A stretch of DNA of 12,740 bases from Clostridia bacterium (GTDB lineage: Bacteria > Bacillota_A > Clostridia > Christensenellales > Aristaeellaceae), in the NCBI GenBank assembly GCA_017530275.1, contig JAFXMP010000016.1, forward strand, positions 1 to 12,740, read 5' to 3'. Under the pieces are notes generated by a model, which searched no databases, was not told the origin of the DNA, and was given only the letters and a program-made list of their open reading frames with translations. Below are positions 7,975 through 12,740 of this stretch, in pieces. The position numbers were made by a program, and so were the translations under genes. Every line of letters starts with the position of its first letter. Position 1 is the stretch's first letter.

Positions 7975-8003
7975 ATTATATCATCCCGGCCTTGCAAATG
8001 CAA
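7975..8003 (-). promoter_or_regulatory. Promoter of the ABC importer operon (extended -10)
   Basis: On the minus strand TATAAT (complement of 7975-7980) is preceded by TGA, making an extended -10. A weak -35, TTGCAT (complement of 7998-8003), lies 17 bases upstream. The predicted start is near 7968, giving a leader of about 100 bases. The leader holds a small stem (7906-7911 with 7916-7921) and ends at the strong AAGGAGG. The start of the leader contains CTGAGAG, but it lacks the rest of a thiamine riboswitch. Confidence 0.75.
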
Positions 8004-8004
8004 G
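7991..8004. promoter_or_regulatory. Palindrome overlapping the importer promoter -35 (candidate operator)
   Basis: CTTGCAAATGCAAG is an inverted repeat, CTTGCA-AA-TGCAAG, placed exactly over the -35 hexamer of the importer promoter. A 6-6 dyad at this position is typical of a repressor binding site. The regulator is not encoded in the window and no known consensus was recognised. Confidence 0.45.
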
Positions 8005-8069
8005 ACTTGGCAAAGGAAAATGGTGAAAGTTTTGTTCATCCAAATCAGTGAATAATGTCAAAAAATACC

Positions 8070-8098
8070 TTGCGCCATCGTTCGCTTTTTGTTATGAT
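8070..8098 (+). promoter_or_regulatory. Promoter of the Nudix-flavodoxin genes (extended -10)
   Basis: TTGCGC (8070-8075), a 17-base spacer and TATGAT (8093-8098) preceded by TGT, which gives an extended -10. The predicted start is near 8105, leaving a leader of about 80 bases before the Nudix ATG. It is divergent from the importer promoter, with about 65 bases between the two -35 elements. Confidence 0.72.
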
Positions 8099-8131
8099 GG
8101 ACACGCATAGCCAGAAACAAAAAAGGAAAAA

Positions 8132-8170
8132 GCTGTTTTACTGCTATCGCGGACACTTGCGTGAAACAGC
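8132..8170 (+). promoter_or_regulatory. Leader stem-loop abutting the Nudix ribosome binding site
   Basis: GCTGTTTTAC (8132-8141) pairs with GTGAAACAGC (8161-8170) over 10 positions with one G-T wobble, around a 19-base loop. The 3' arm ends at the base before the GGAGGAG Shine-Dalgarno (8171-8177). Such placement can modulate ribosome access or mRNA stability; no known riboswitch class is recognised. Confidence 0.5.
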
Positions 8171-8183
8171 GGAGGAGATCACA

Positions 8184-8684
8184 ATGAACGATATGACTGT
8201 GCCCTGTGGAGACGGTCTCATCAATCTTCGCGTCGGAGCGATCATCCTGCAGGATGGAAAGCTCCTGATGGTGAAAAACGAACGCGCCGATTACCTGTAT
8301 TCCGTAGGCGGACGTATTCAGTTTGGGGAAACCGCGGAGGAAGCCGTGATTCGGGAGGTAACGGAAGAAACCGGAATCAGAATGGAAATCGACCGGCTTG
8401 GCTTCATTCACGAAAACTATTTCATCGGCGACGCGCCGGGAAACCTGGACAAACTGATTTATGAAATCTCCTTTTTCTTCTATATGAAAGTGCCGGACGG
8501 CTTTTCACCCGTCTGTAACAGTTTTACCGAAGACAACAGCAAAGAGCATCTTCAATGGATTTCCGTGGATGACCCGCGAAAATACTATCCGGCTTTCTTC
8601 CGGCAGGAACTTTCGCATCCAGAAAACACAGTAAAACACTTTGTGACGGACGAAAGGCCGGAAAGCAATACGCACGCACGATAA
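8184..8684 (+). CDS. Nudix hydrolase
   Basis: A 166-residue Nudix-fold protein, expected to hydrolyse a nucleoside diphosphate linked to another moiety (Nudix pyrophosphatase) using a divalent metal. A complete Nudix box matches GX5EX7REUXEEXGU at residues 43-65: G43, E49, R57, E58, E61, E62, G64 and I65. The start at 8184 is chosen because GGAGGAG lies 6-7 bases upstream and the Nudix strand VGAIILQDGKLLMVKNE follows promptly. The reading frame stays open 43 codons further upstream, but that part overlaps the promoter and leader. It lies 34 bases upstream of the flavodoxin-fold gene, probably in the same transcript. The substrate cannot be told; the short family members with this layout include housecleaning and ADP-ribose-type enzymes. 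Confidence 0.93.
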   Translation: MNDMTVPCGDGLINLRVGAIILQDGKLLMVKNERADYLYSVGGRIQFGETAEEAVIREVTEETGIRMEIDRLGFIHENYFIGDAPGNLDKLIYEISFFFYMKVPDGFSPVCNSFTEDNSKEHLQWISVDDPRKYYPAFFRQELSHPENTVKHFVTDERPESNTHAR

Positions 8685-8718
8685 GCCACTATAAAATACG
8701 TTAGGAGGATCAGGTTTT

Positions 8719-9351
8719 ATGGCAAGTATTCTCATCATCAACGGCAGCCCCCACGCGCATGGCTGCACCGCGACGGCGCTGGACGAAATGATCCGCGTTT
8801 TCCAGGCGGAAGGAATAGAAACCCAGCTTCTCCAAGTCGGGAACAAAAGCGTTCGCGGCTGCATTTCCTGCGGAACCTGCGGCAAGCGGGGAAAATGTGT
8901 GTTTGACGACGACCCGGTCAACGAGGCGGCCGCTTTGTTTGAAAAAGCGGACGGCTTGGTAGTGGGCAGTCCCGTTTATTACGCTTCTCCCAACGGTAAC
9001 CTCATTTCTTTTCTGGACCGGCTGTTTTACAGCACGTCCTTTTCCAAGCACATGAAAGTGGGCGCGGCTGTGGTCAGCTGCCGCCGGGGAGGCAATACCG
9101 CTTCTTTCGACGTTTTGAACAAGTATTTCACAATCAGCGGCATGCCCGTCGCTTCCTCCACTTATTGGAATCAGGTGCACGGCTTTACCGCTGAGGATGT
9201 GAAAAAGGACCTGGAAGGGCTTCAGACCATGCGCAACCTGGCCCGGAATATGGCCTTCCTGATCCGCGCCATTGGGGACGCGAAAGAAAAGTACGGCCTG
9301 CCCAAAGTGGAAAGAACGTTTTTCACCAGCTTCCAGGACGGGAAGCAGTAA
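8719..9351 (+). CDS. Flavodoxin-family NAD(P)H-dependent oxidoreductase
   Basis: A 210-residue protein with the flavodoxin-like fold of FMN-dependent NAD(P)H oxidoreductases (WrbA/IsiW-like multimeric flavodoxins). It starts SILIINGSPHAHGCTATALD, where the GSP-x-x-x-G-x-T loop binds the FMN phosphate, followed by a GCISCGTCGKRGKCVFDDD segment (C48, C51, C54, C60). A central DGLVVGSPVYYASPNGNLISFLDR flavin-binding loop comes next. The four cysteines are normal for this subfamily and are not taken as an iron-sulfur site. A TAGGAGG lies about 10 bases before the ATG. It likely reduces quinones, nitro compounds or a partner protein in the cytoplasm; the physiological substrate is unknown. Probably co-transcribed with the Nudix gene. 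Confidence 0.92.
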   Translation: MASILIINGSPHAHGCTATALDEMIRVFQAEGIETQLLQVGNKSVRGCISCGTCGKRGKCVFDDDPVNEAAALFEKADGLVVGSPVYYASPNGNLISFLDRLFYSTSFSKHMKVGAAVVSCRRGGNTASFDVLNKYFTISGMPVASSTYWNQVHGFTAEDVKKDLEGLQTMRNLARNMAFLIRAIGDAKEKYGLPKVERTFFTSFQDGKQ

Positions 9352-9584
9352 AACATTTGGTCATCATGCTAAAAGAGCACTTTAAGGAACGAGGAGAGGC
9401 AAAGCGTTCATCCTTGGTGTTCCAGGTGTTTTCTTTCACCATTTCTCGCTTTTTGCTGTAAAAAACGGGTTATATTGCATAATTACAACACACACAACAT
9501 ATTTTTTCAATTTTTTTGATAAAAACAAATCCCTGTCTGGCTTTCAGTGCTTTTGCTCCTTTTCAAATTGTTAAACTCCCGTGT

Positions 9585-9619
9585 CACTTGTAAAGCAAAA
9601 CACAGGAAAAATACAAGTG
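9585..9619. repeat. 8-bp inverted repeat with 19-base spacer
   Basis: CACTTGTA (9585-9592) and TACAAGTG (9612-9619) are perfect inverted copies, 20 bases upstream of the 21-bp tandem repeats. It could be a spaced operator or a weak hairpin; its function is unknown. Confidence 0.45.
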
Positions 9620-9639
9620 CAGAGTCCGTTTACCATATG

Positions 9640-9681
9640 TTTCCAAAATGAACATTTTTGTTTCCAAAATGAACATTTTTG
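9640..9681. repeat. Perfect 21-bp tandem direct repeat (two copies), candidate regulator binding sites
   Basis: Positions 9640-9660 and 9661-9681 are identical over 21 bases and directly adjacent. Each copy contains the near-palindrome AAAATGAACATTTT (6-bp arms around AA) flanked by TTTCC and TG. The 21-base period is two turns of B-DNA, so both dyads would face the same side of the helix. The second copy ends 8 bases before the -35 of the downstream promoter. This is the layout of paired binding sites for a dimeric regulator acting from upstream. Confidence 0.8.
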
Positions 9682-9688
9682 GAATCGC

Positions 9689-9717
9689 TTGATTTTTTTA
9701 CATAATTATGGTATGTT
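9689..9717 (+). promoter_or_regulatory. Promoter of the phosphodiester-glycosidase / Lgt-like operon
   Basis: TTGATT (9689-9694), a 17-base spacer, then TATGTT (9712-9717). The start is predicted near 9724, giving a leader of about 30 bases before the ATG at 9756, with AAGGAGA in it. Both hexamers are imperfect, which suits activator dependence on the adjacent tandem repeats (inference). Confidence 0.55.
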
Positions 9718-9755
9718 TAACATTGTGCACTGCTGAAAAAAGGAGATCTCACTTC

Positions 9756-10682
9756 ATGGACTGGAAACGAGTTTTGATCATTGCGCTACTGTGCGCGTTC
9801 TGCTTTGGGGCGTGTGCGGAAGGGCTGGAACCGCTGGATATGGAAAGCCTGGAACCTGGTCCTGTACCCAGTGACGCCGCCTACCTTTCCGAAATGGAAT
9901 ACGAGGATGCTTCCATTCACGTCAAGCTTTATAACGGCAGATACGCCCAAACAGATTATGTATACGCGCATGTCAAAATCTCCCATCCTTCCCAGCTGCG
10001 AACCGCTACTTCCAATACCAATTTCCGGGTTGCCAGCGAAGGCACCACACGGGGCAGGATCATTGCGGAAAAGGTAAACGCGGTGGTGGCCATCAATGGA
10101 GACTACTTTACAAAAACAGATAAATGTCAGGTAGTCATGCGCCAAAGCCAGCAGGTGCGCAATCAGGCGGATGGGCATATGGACTTGCTGGTGATCGATA
10201 AAAACGCGGATTTCACCGCCCTGCCCAACTACACCAAGGCTGAGTACAAGGAATATATGCGTCCTCATGAATACGAGATGTACAATGTTTTCTGTTTTGG
10301 TCCCGTGTTGGTGCAGGACGGCGTGAGCACGATTCCCGATGATTACGCCAATGGCTATGTAGGCGCAAAGAATGAAACCCAGCGCTCCGCCATCGCTCAG
10401 CTGGGCCCGCTGGAATACATGCTCATCACCTGCAGCGGCCCTCAATCAGAAAACAACAAGGGGCTGACCATTCCCGAATTTGCCAGTCTGTGCGAATATG
10501 TGGGGAACAGATTGAGCGAAAACGGCTGTCAGCTTGCTTTCAATCTGGACGGCGGCAACAGCGCCACGCTGGTTTTTAAAACGCCGGACAATAAGGGCGG
10601 CCTCAGCTATGTAAAAGTCAACTGCCCGGAAATCGAGAGGCAGTTGAGCGATATCATCTATTTTGCGACATTGGTAAAGTGA
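9756..10682 (+). CDS. Secreted phosphodiester glycosidase family protein (NAGPA domain)
   Basis: A 308-residue exported protein with the fold of NAGPA, the N-acetylglucosamine-1-phosphodiester alpha-N-acetylglucosaminidase domain; bacterial members act on surface glycans. Motifs: VVAINGDYF (110-118), FGPVLVQDG (181-189), QRSAIAQLG (209-217) and NLDGGNSATL (263-272), matching the usual NGDYF, FGP, R-x-A-I-G and LDGGGS-T elements. The ATG at 9756 is preferred over an in-frame start 16 codons upstream because AAGGAGA lies 9 bases before it and a signal peptide begins there (MDWKR, then a hydrophobic stretch to about residue 20). Export class is ambiguous: FGAC (17-20) could be a relaxed lipobox with C20 lipidated, or ACA (19-21) a signal-peptidase I site. 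The next gene follows after 10 bases. The substrate is likely a sugar-phosphate diester of wall or capsule polymer, which is inference. Confidence 0.88.
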   Translation: MDWKRVLIIALLCAFCFGACAEGLEPLDMESLEPGPVPSDAAYLSEMEYEDASIHVKLYNGRYAQTDYVYAHVKISHPSQLRTATSNTNFRVASEGTTRGRIIAEKVNAVVAINGDYFTKTDKCQVVMRQSQQVRNQADGHMDLLVIDKNADFTALPNYTKAEYKEYMRPHEYEMYNVFCFGPVLVQDGVSTIPDDYANGYVGAKNETQRSAIAQLGPLEYMLITCSGPQSENNKGLTIPEFASLCEYVGNRLSENGCQLAFNLDGGNSATLVFKTPDNKGGLSYVKVNCPEIERQLSDIIYFATLVK

Positions 10683-10692
10683 GAGGATCAGC

Positions 10693-11712
10693 ATGAAAAT
10701 GGTAAGCCTTCCCTGGGGCGGAGAAATCTCTTTCCATGTATTCTGTCTGGTGTTAGGCGCGCTGATCGCGTGCGTATGGACGGCATACCGCGGCCATAAG
10801 TACCGGGCAGGCGGCGTCAGTGCCACCATGTTTTCGCTGCTTTCCGCCGTGCTGGGGTTGTTCCTGGGCCGGGCCGTATACTGCGGGGTGCGTTTTGACA
10901 AGCTGTTTTATGATCCCATGGGGGATTATCTCGGCCTGGCCCCGTTCCTGGATCTTACCCTGGGCGGCATCAACGTGATCGGTGTGATCCTGGGCGTGCT
11001 GCTTTCGGCCCTGCTGGTGGGCGTGGTTTCCGGAAGAGGAGGGCTGGCCCTGCTGGACAGCGGCGCCGTGCCCGGCTTAGCCCTTTTTGCCTGGGTCCGG
11101 TTTGTGGAACCCCTCAGCGGCACGGGCTTCGGCGACTTGATCACTAACCAGGAATTGTGCCGTTTCCCCTTTGCTATTGAAAACAGCTGGGGAGATTACG
11201 CCCTGTCCGTATGCTTTATCGAAGCTGTGCTGGCGGCGGTGATTGCTCTGGCCATGCTGATCACAGGCCGTTTCTGCTGGAAAAAGGGCACGCTGGCGGG
11301 CGTTGCGCTGGCGCTGCTCTGCGTTTCCCAAATCATGCCGGACAGCCTGCGGCAGGACGATGTACTCTTCCTGTTCATTTTTGCCCGCGTGTCCCAGATG
11401 GGCTACGGCGTGCTCCTGCTGGGCGTGCTGATTGCCGGGCTGATCCGGGGTGGAAAGCGGGGCCTGAGTGGAAAAACCATCGCGCTTGAAATCGTCCTCC
11501 TGCTGCTTGGCGTAGGCGTCATCATTGGCGCGGAATTCGCCCTGGACAAGACCAATTGGTCCGACACCGCCGTGTACGCCGGGATGATTGCCGCGCTGCT
11601 CTTCATGGGCATTCTGGTGATTCGCCGTCTGGCAAAAGAGGATCACGTTGCCTCCGGCATTCCTGCAGACGTGGATGCGAATATCGAAGCAGCCGAGGCC
11701 CAGGACGCATGA
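10693..11712 (+). CDS. Polytopic membrane protein, degenerate Lgt-like (prolipoprotein diacylglyceryl transferase family)
   Basis: A 339-residue membrane protein with about eight to nine hydrophobic segments and a short, acidic, alanine-rich tail (about 315-339). The order of features resembles Lgt: a LGRAVYCGVRFDKLFYDP segment (58-75) like the GARLGYVLFYN region, GGINVIGVILG (91-101) like the GGMSFHGG loop, and LDSGAVPGLALFAWVRFVEP (121-140) like the D-x-xAP...GRxGNFIN segment. Residues essential in Lgt are changed: the histidine of the GGMSFHGG loop aligns with isoleucine 96, and the asparagine of RxGNFIN with E139; the arginine may be kept as R136. It is therefore probably not a standard Lgt enzyme. 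It follows the NAGPA-domain gene by 10 bases with GAGGATC as ribosome binding site, so the two are co-expressed. The family link is by motif pattern only; another membrane family is possible. Confidence 0.65.
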   Translation: MKMVSLPWGGEISFHVFCLVLGALIACVWTAYRGHKYRAGGVSATMFSLLSAVLGLFLGRAVYCGVRFDKLFYDPMGDYLGLAPFLDLTLGGINVIGVILGVLLSALLVGVVSGRGGLALLDSGAVPGLALFAWVRFVEPLSGTGFGDLITNQELCRFPFAIENSWGDYALSVCFIEAVLAAVIALAMLITGRFCWKKGTLAGVALALLCVSQIMPDSLRQDDVLFLFIFARVSQMGYGVLLLGVLIAGLIRGGKRGLSGKTIALEIVLLLLGVGVIIGAEFALDKTNWSDTAVYAGMIAALLFMGILVIRRLAKEDHVASGIPADVDANIEAAEAQDA

Positions 11713-11749
11713 AGCTGTTTCCCCTGAATCTTTCTTTTATGTGACGCAT

Positions 11750-12127
11750 GAGCCGTGCCAGTTCAGGGAAATGAAGAGTACTGGACGCTCGGCCGATCTT
11801 TGTCAACGCTCCGGAGCACAACTATGCCCATCTGCTGATTTGCTTCATGGCATTGACCGTCATGCGCGTGATCCAGTTCAAACTGAAAAAGGCGCTTTCC
11901 AAAAATTCTGAAAAAGCGCCTTACTGTTCTTATGGCATCCCTGGCGCCCGTATCGCCAAGCTCTTCTTGATTGGCAGTTGGAGCAGCTTAATAACGAATT
12001 CTTCCGTATGGTCAATGTGACTTCTGATGACCTTCGCGCCATTCTTGACGCCTTTTCCTTCTCCCTCTCTCCTCAATTGTTTACCCGCAGTGAGCTTCAC
12101 TCCCTGCGTTCTTTTTTTACCTTCTGA
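11750..12127 (+). pseudogene. Remnant of an IS4-superfamily (IS1634-like) transposase, C-terminal part, frameshifted
   Basis: Three frames together rebuild a DDE transposase C-terminus. QFREMKST (from about 11759) is followed by a frame change near 11778-11781, then LDARPIFVNAPEHNYAHLLI, CFMALTVMRVIQFKLKK and a stretch to IPGARIAKLF. A single missing base near 11969 then moves into DWQLEQLNNEFFRMVN, DDLRAILDAF and finally LHSLRSFFTF before a TGA at 12125-12127. The ARPIFV...H and ALTVMRVIQ pattern matches the region after the last catalytic acid in IS1634-type transposases. The N-terminal two thirds and catalytic DDE residues are gone and no terminal inverted repeats could be assigned, so the left boundary is uncertain. 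Confidence 0.75.
11889..11922. other. Perfect 10-bp stem-loop inside the transposase remnant
   Basis: AAGGCGCTTT (11889-11898) and AAAGCGCCTT (11913-11922) pair fully around a 14-base loop. On the minus strand the stem runs into a T-run (complement of 11886-11890), so it resembles an intrinsic terminator in that direction; on the plus strand the following bases are ACTGTTCT, a poor tail. It falls within apparently transposase-derived coding sequence, so it may be fortuitous or may serve as 3'-end structure for the Lgt-like transcript. Confidence 0.45.
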
Positions 12128-12324
12128 ACCCGCCGACCTCAACGTACCAGTTTATTTTGGGGAAAACGCTCTCAAACCCTTATGTCTTCTGTGTTTCGCT
12201 CTTCCGTTGGTTGTAAAGCCGGGGTATAACGCAAAGTATTGCTTTCTGTCAAATGAGAAATGATCCCCTTCTTCCCACTCCTTGTCATTTCAGACGCAAA
12301 AGTGTATCTTTTGGGCAATTCCCC
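12128..12324 (+). other. Intergenic stretch between transposase remnant and exporter ATPase gene
   Basis: No convincing coding frame was found. It contains pyrimidine-rich sequence on the plus strand and a weak dyad (GAAATGA near 12255, TCATTTC near 12287). Part of it may be the non-coding right end of the decayed insertion sequence, but no inverted-repeat partner was seen. Confidence 0.4.
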
Positions 12325-12353
12325 TTGCGTTTCTTTTTTCCCCCTGCTATGAT
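12325..12353 (+). promoter_or_regulatory. Promoter of the ABC exporter ATPase gene (extended -10)
   Basis: TTGCGT (12325-12330), a 17-base spacer and TATGAT (12348-12353) preceded by TGC, an extended -10. The predicted start is near 12360, giving a leader of about 26 bases that contains AAGGAGG before the ATG at 12386. Confidence 0.7.
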
Positions 12354-12385
12354 AGGCACACATACGGCAAGGAGGGAGATTTCGT

Positions 12386-12740
12386 ATGGCTGAAAACATG
12401 ATCGATTTGCAAGGCGTTACAAAAACCTACGCAAAAAACGGCAAAAAGGCCGTGGACGATTTGACATTGCAGGTGAAGGGCGGGGAGCTGTTCGGCTTCA
12501 TCGGCCCCAACGGCGCGGGCAAAACCACCACCATCAAGCTGATGACCGGCATCCTGCGGCCCGACGCGGGCACCATCACCATGGCTGGCCACCGCTTGGA
12601 CGAAAACCGGCTGGAAGCCCAGCGGCTGATCGGCTTCGTGCCGGACGGCAACGATCTGTACGACCGCCTGAGCGGCATGGAATACCTGAATTTCATGGCG
12701 GATATTTATCAGGTGAGCGCCCAGCAGCGCAAGGCCCACA
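12386..12740 (+). CDS. ABC-2-type exporter ATP-binding protein, N-terminal part, runs off right edge
   Basis: The first 118 residues of an ABC ATPase, open to the window edge. It has the A-loop region TKTYAKNGKKAVDDL (12-26), Walker A GPNGAGKTT (40-48), then TGILRPDAGTITMAG (54-68) and an IGFVPDGNDLYDRLSGMEYLNFM stretch, where the usual Q-loop glutamine is aspartate (D87). That change is common in the CcmA-like group that pairs with ABC-2 membrane proteins for drug, peptide or lipid export. Signature motif, Walker B and the partner permease lie beyond the edge. Start ATG at 12386, with GGAGG 10 bases upstream. The substrate is unknown. Confidence 0.9.
   Translation, partial: MAENMIDLQGVTKTYAKNGKKAVDDLTLQVKGGELFGFIGPNGAGKTTTIKLMTGILRPDAGTITMAGHRLDENRLEAQRLIGFVPDGNDLYDRLSGMEYLNFMADIYQVSAQQRKAH

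Larger units (their letters stand above)
9352..9755 (+). other. AT-rich gene-free region upstream of the phosphodiester-glycosidase gene
   Basis: No protein-coding frame of note. The left part may hold a weak terminator for the flavodoxin gene: AAAGCG (9401-9406) can pair with CGCTTT (9447-9452), followed by TT, around a long loop that includes a GGTG/CACC stem; this is weak. The middle (9470-9535) is very AT-rich, with runs of T and A. The right part holds an 8-bp inverted repeat, a 21-bp tandem repeat and a promoter, listed separately. At about 400 bases this is by far the longest non-coding control region in front of an intact gene in the window. Confidence 0.6.

Noticed and set aside
8860..8898. 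Four-cysteine cluster of the flavodoxin-fold protein as an iron-sulfur site
   Set aside because: The GCISCGTC...C arrangement is common in this FMN-dependent subfamily and the protein lacks a ferredoxin-like domain.
9640..9681. Tandem 21-bp repeat as a minimal CRISPR array
   Set aside because: There are only two copies with no spacer between them, and no cas genes nearby.
12172..12399. Minus-strand open frame of about 75 codons in the gap before the exporter ATPase
   Set aside because: There is no ribosome binding site and no motif, and it crosses the promoter and start of the plus-strand ATPase gene.
12386..12740. The exporter ATPase as the missing ATPase of the 4798-7868 importer
   Set aside because: Its sequence is of the ABC-2 exporter (CcmA-like) group, with aspartate at the Q-loop position. 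It is on the other strand 4.5 kb away with its own promoter, and importer ATPases of the FbpC/PotA type look different.

Overview
The window looks like a chromosomal segment of a Clostridia-type member of the Bacillota. The reasons are the ruvC-ruvA-ruvB-queA order, strong AGGAGG-type ribosome binding sites, sigma-A consensus promoters, a Nudix/flavodoxin gene pair and proteins of gut-Firmicutes type. Base composition is moderately GC-rich in genes, with AT-rich gaps. The genus cannot be named from the sequence alone.

Layout. (1) Positions 1-4727, minus strand: a near-perfect sigma-A promoter (TTGACA-17-TATAAT) starts a DNA-repair/tRNA-modification operon, ruvC-ruvA-ruvB-GNAT acetyltransferase-queA. 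It is followed by the N-terminal part of a GH36-type (alpha-galactosidase-like) glycosidase that runs off the left edge. RuvA/B/C form the Holliday-junction branch-migration and resolution machine; QueA makes epoxyqueuosine in tRNA. A long hairpin sits between ruvA and ruvB. (2) Positions 4745-8003, minus strand: a two-gene ABC importer operon, a secreted solute-binding protein and a fused double-domain permease, with its own promoter, tandem intergenic hairpins and a clear intrinsic terminator. It has no ATPase gene. (3) Positions 8070-9351, plus strand, divergent from the importer: a Nudix hydrolase and a flavodoxin-fold oxidoreductase, probably one transcript with a leader hairpin next to the Nudix ribosome binding site. 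(4) Positions 9352-9755: an AT-rich gene-free stretch with an 8-bp inverted repeat, a perfect 21-bp tandem direct repeat and a promoter. (5) Positions 9756-11712, plus strand: a secreted phosphodiester-glycosidase (NAGPA-fold) protein followed 10 bases later by a polytopic membrane protein resembling Lgt but lacking key Lgt residues. (6) About 11750-12127: a frameshifted C-terminal remnant of an IS4-superfamily (IS1634-like) transposase. (7) Positions 12325-12740: promoter and first 118 codons of an ABC-2-type exporter ATPase, running off the right edge.

No CRISPR array, tRNA, rRNA or intact mobile element was seen. The least ordinary part is the NAGPA/Lgt-like pair behind two tandem 21-bp operator-like repeats. 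The other oddities are the missing ATPase of the importer and the acetyltransferase and glycosidase linked to the ruvCAB-queA operon.
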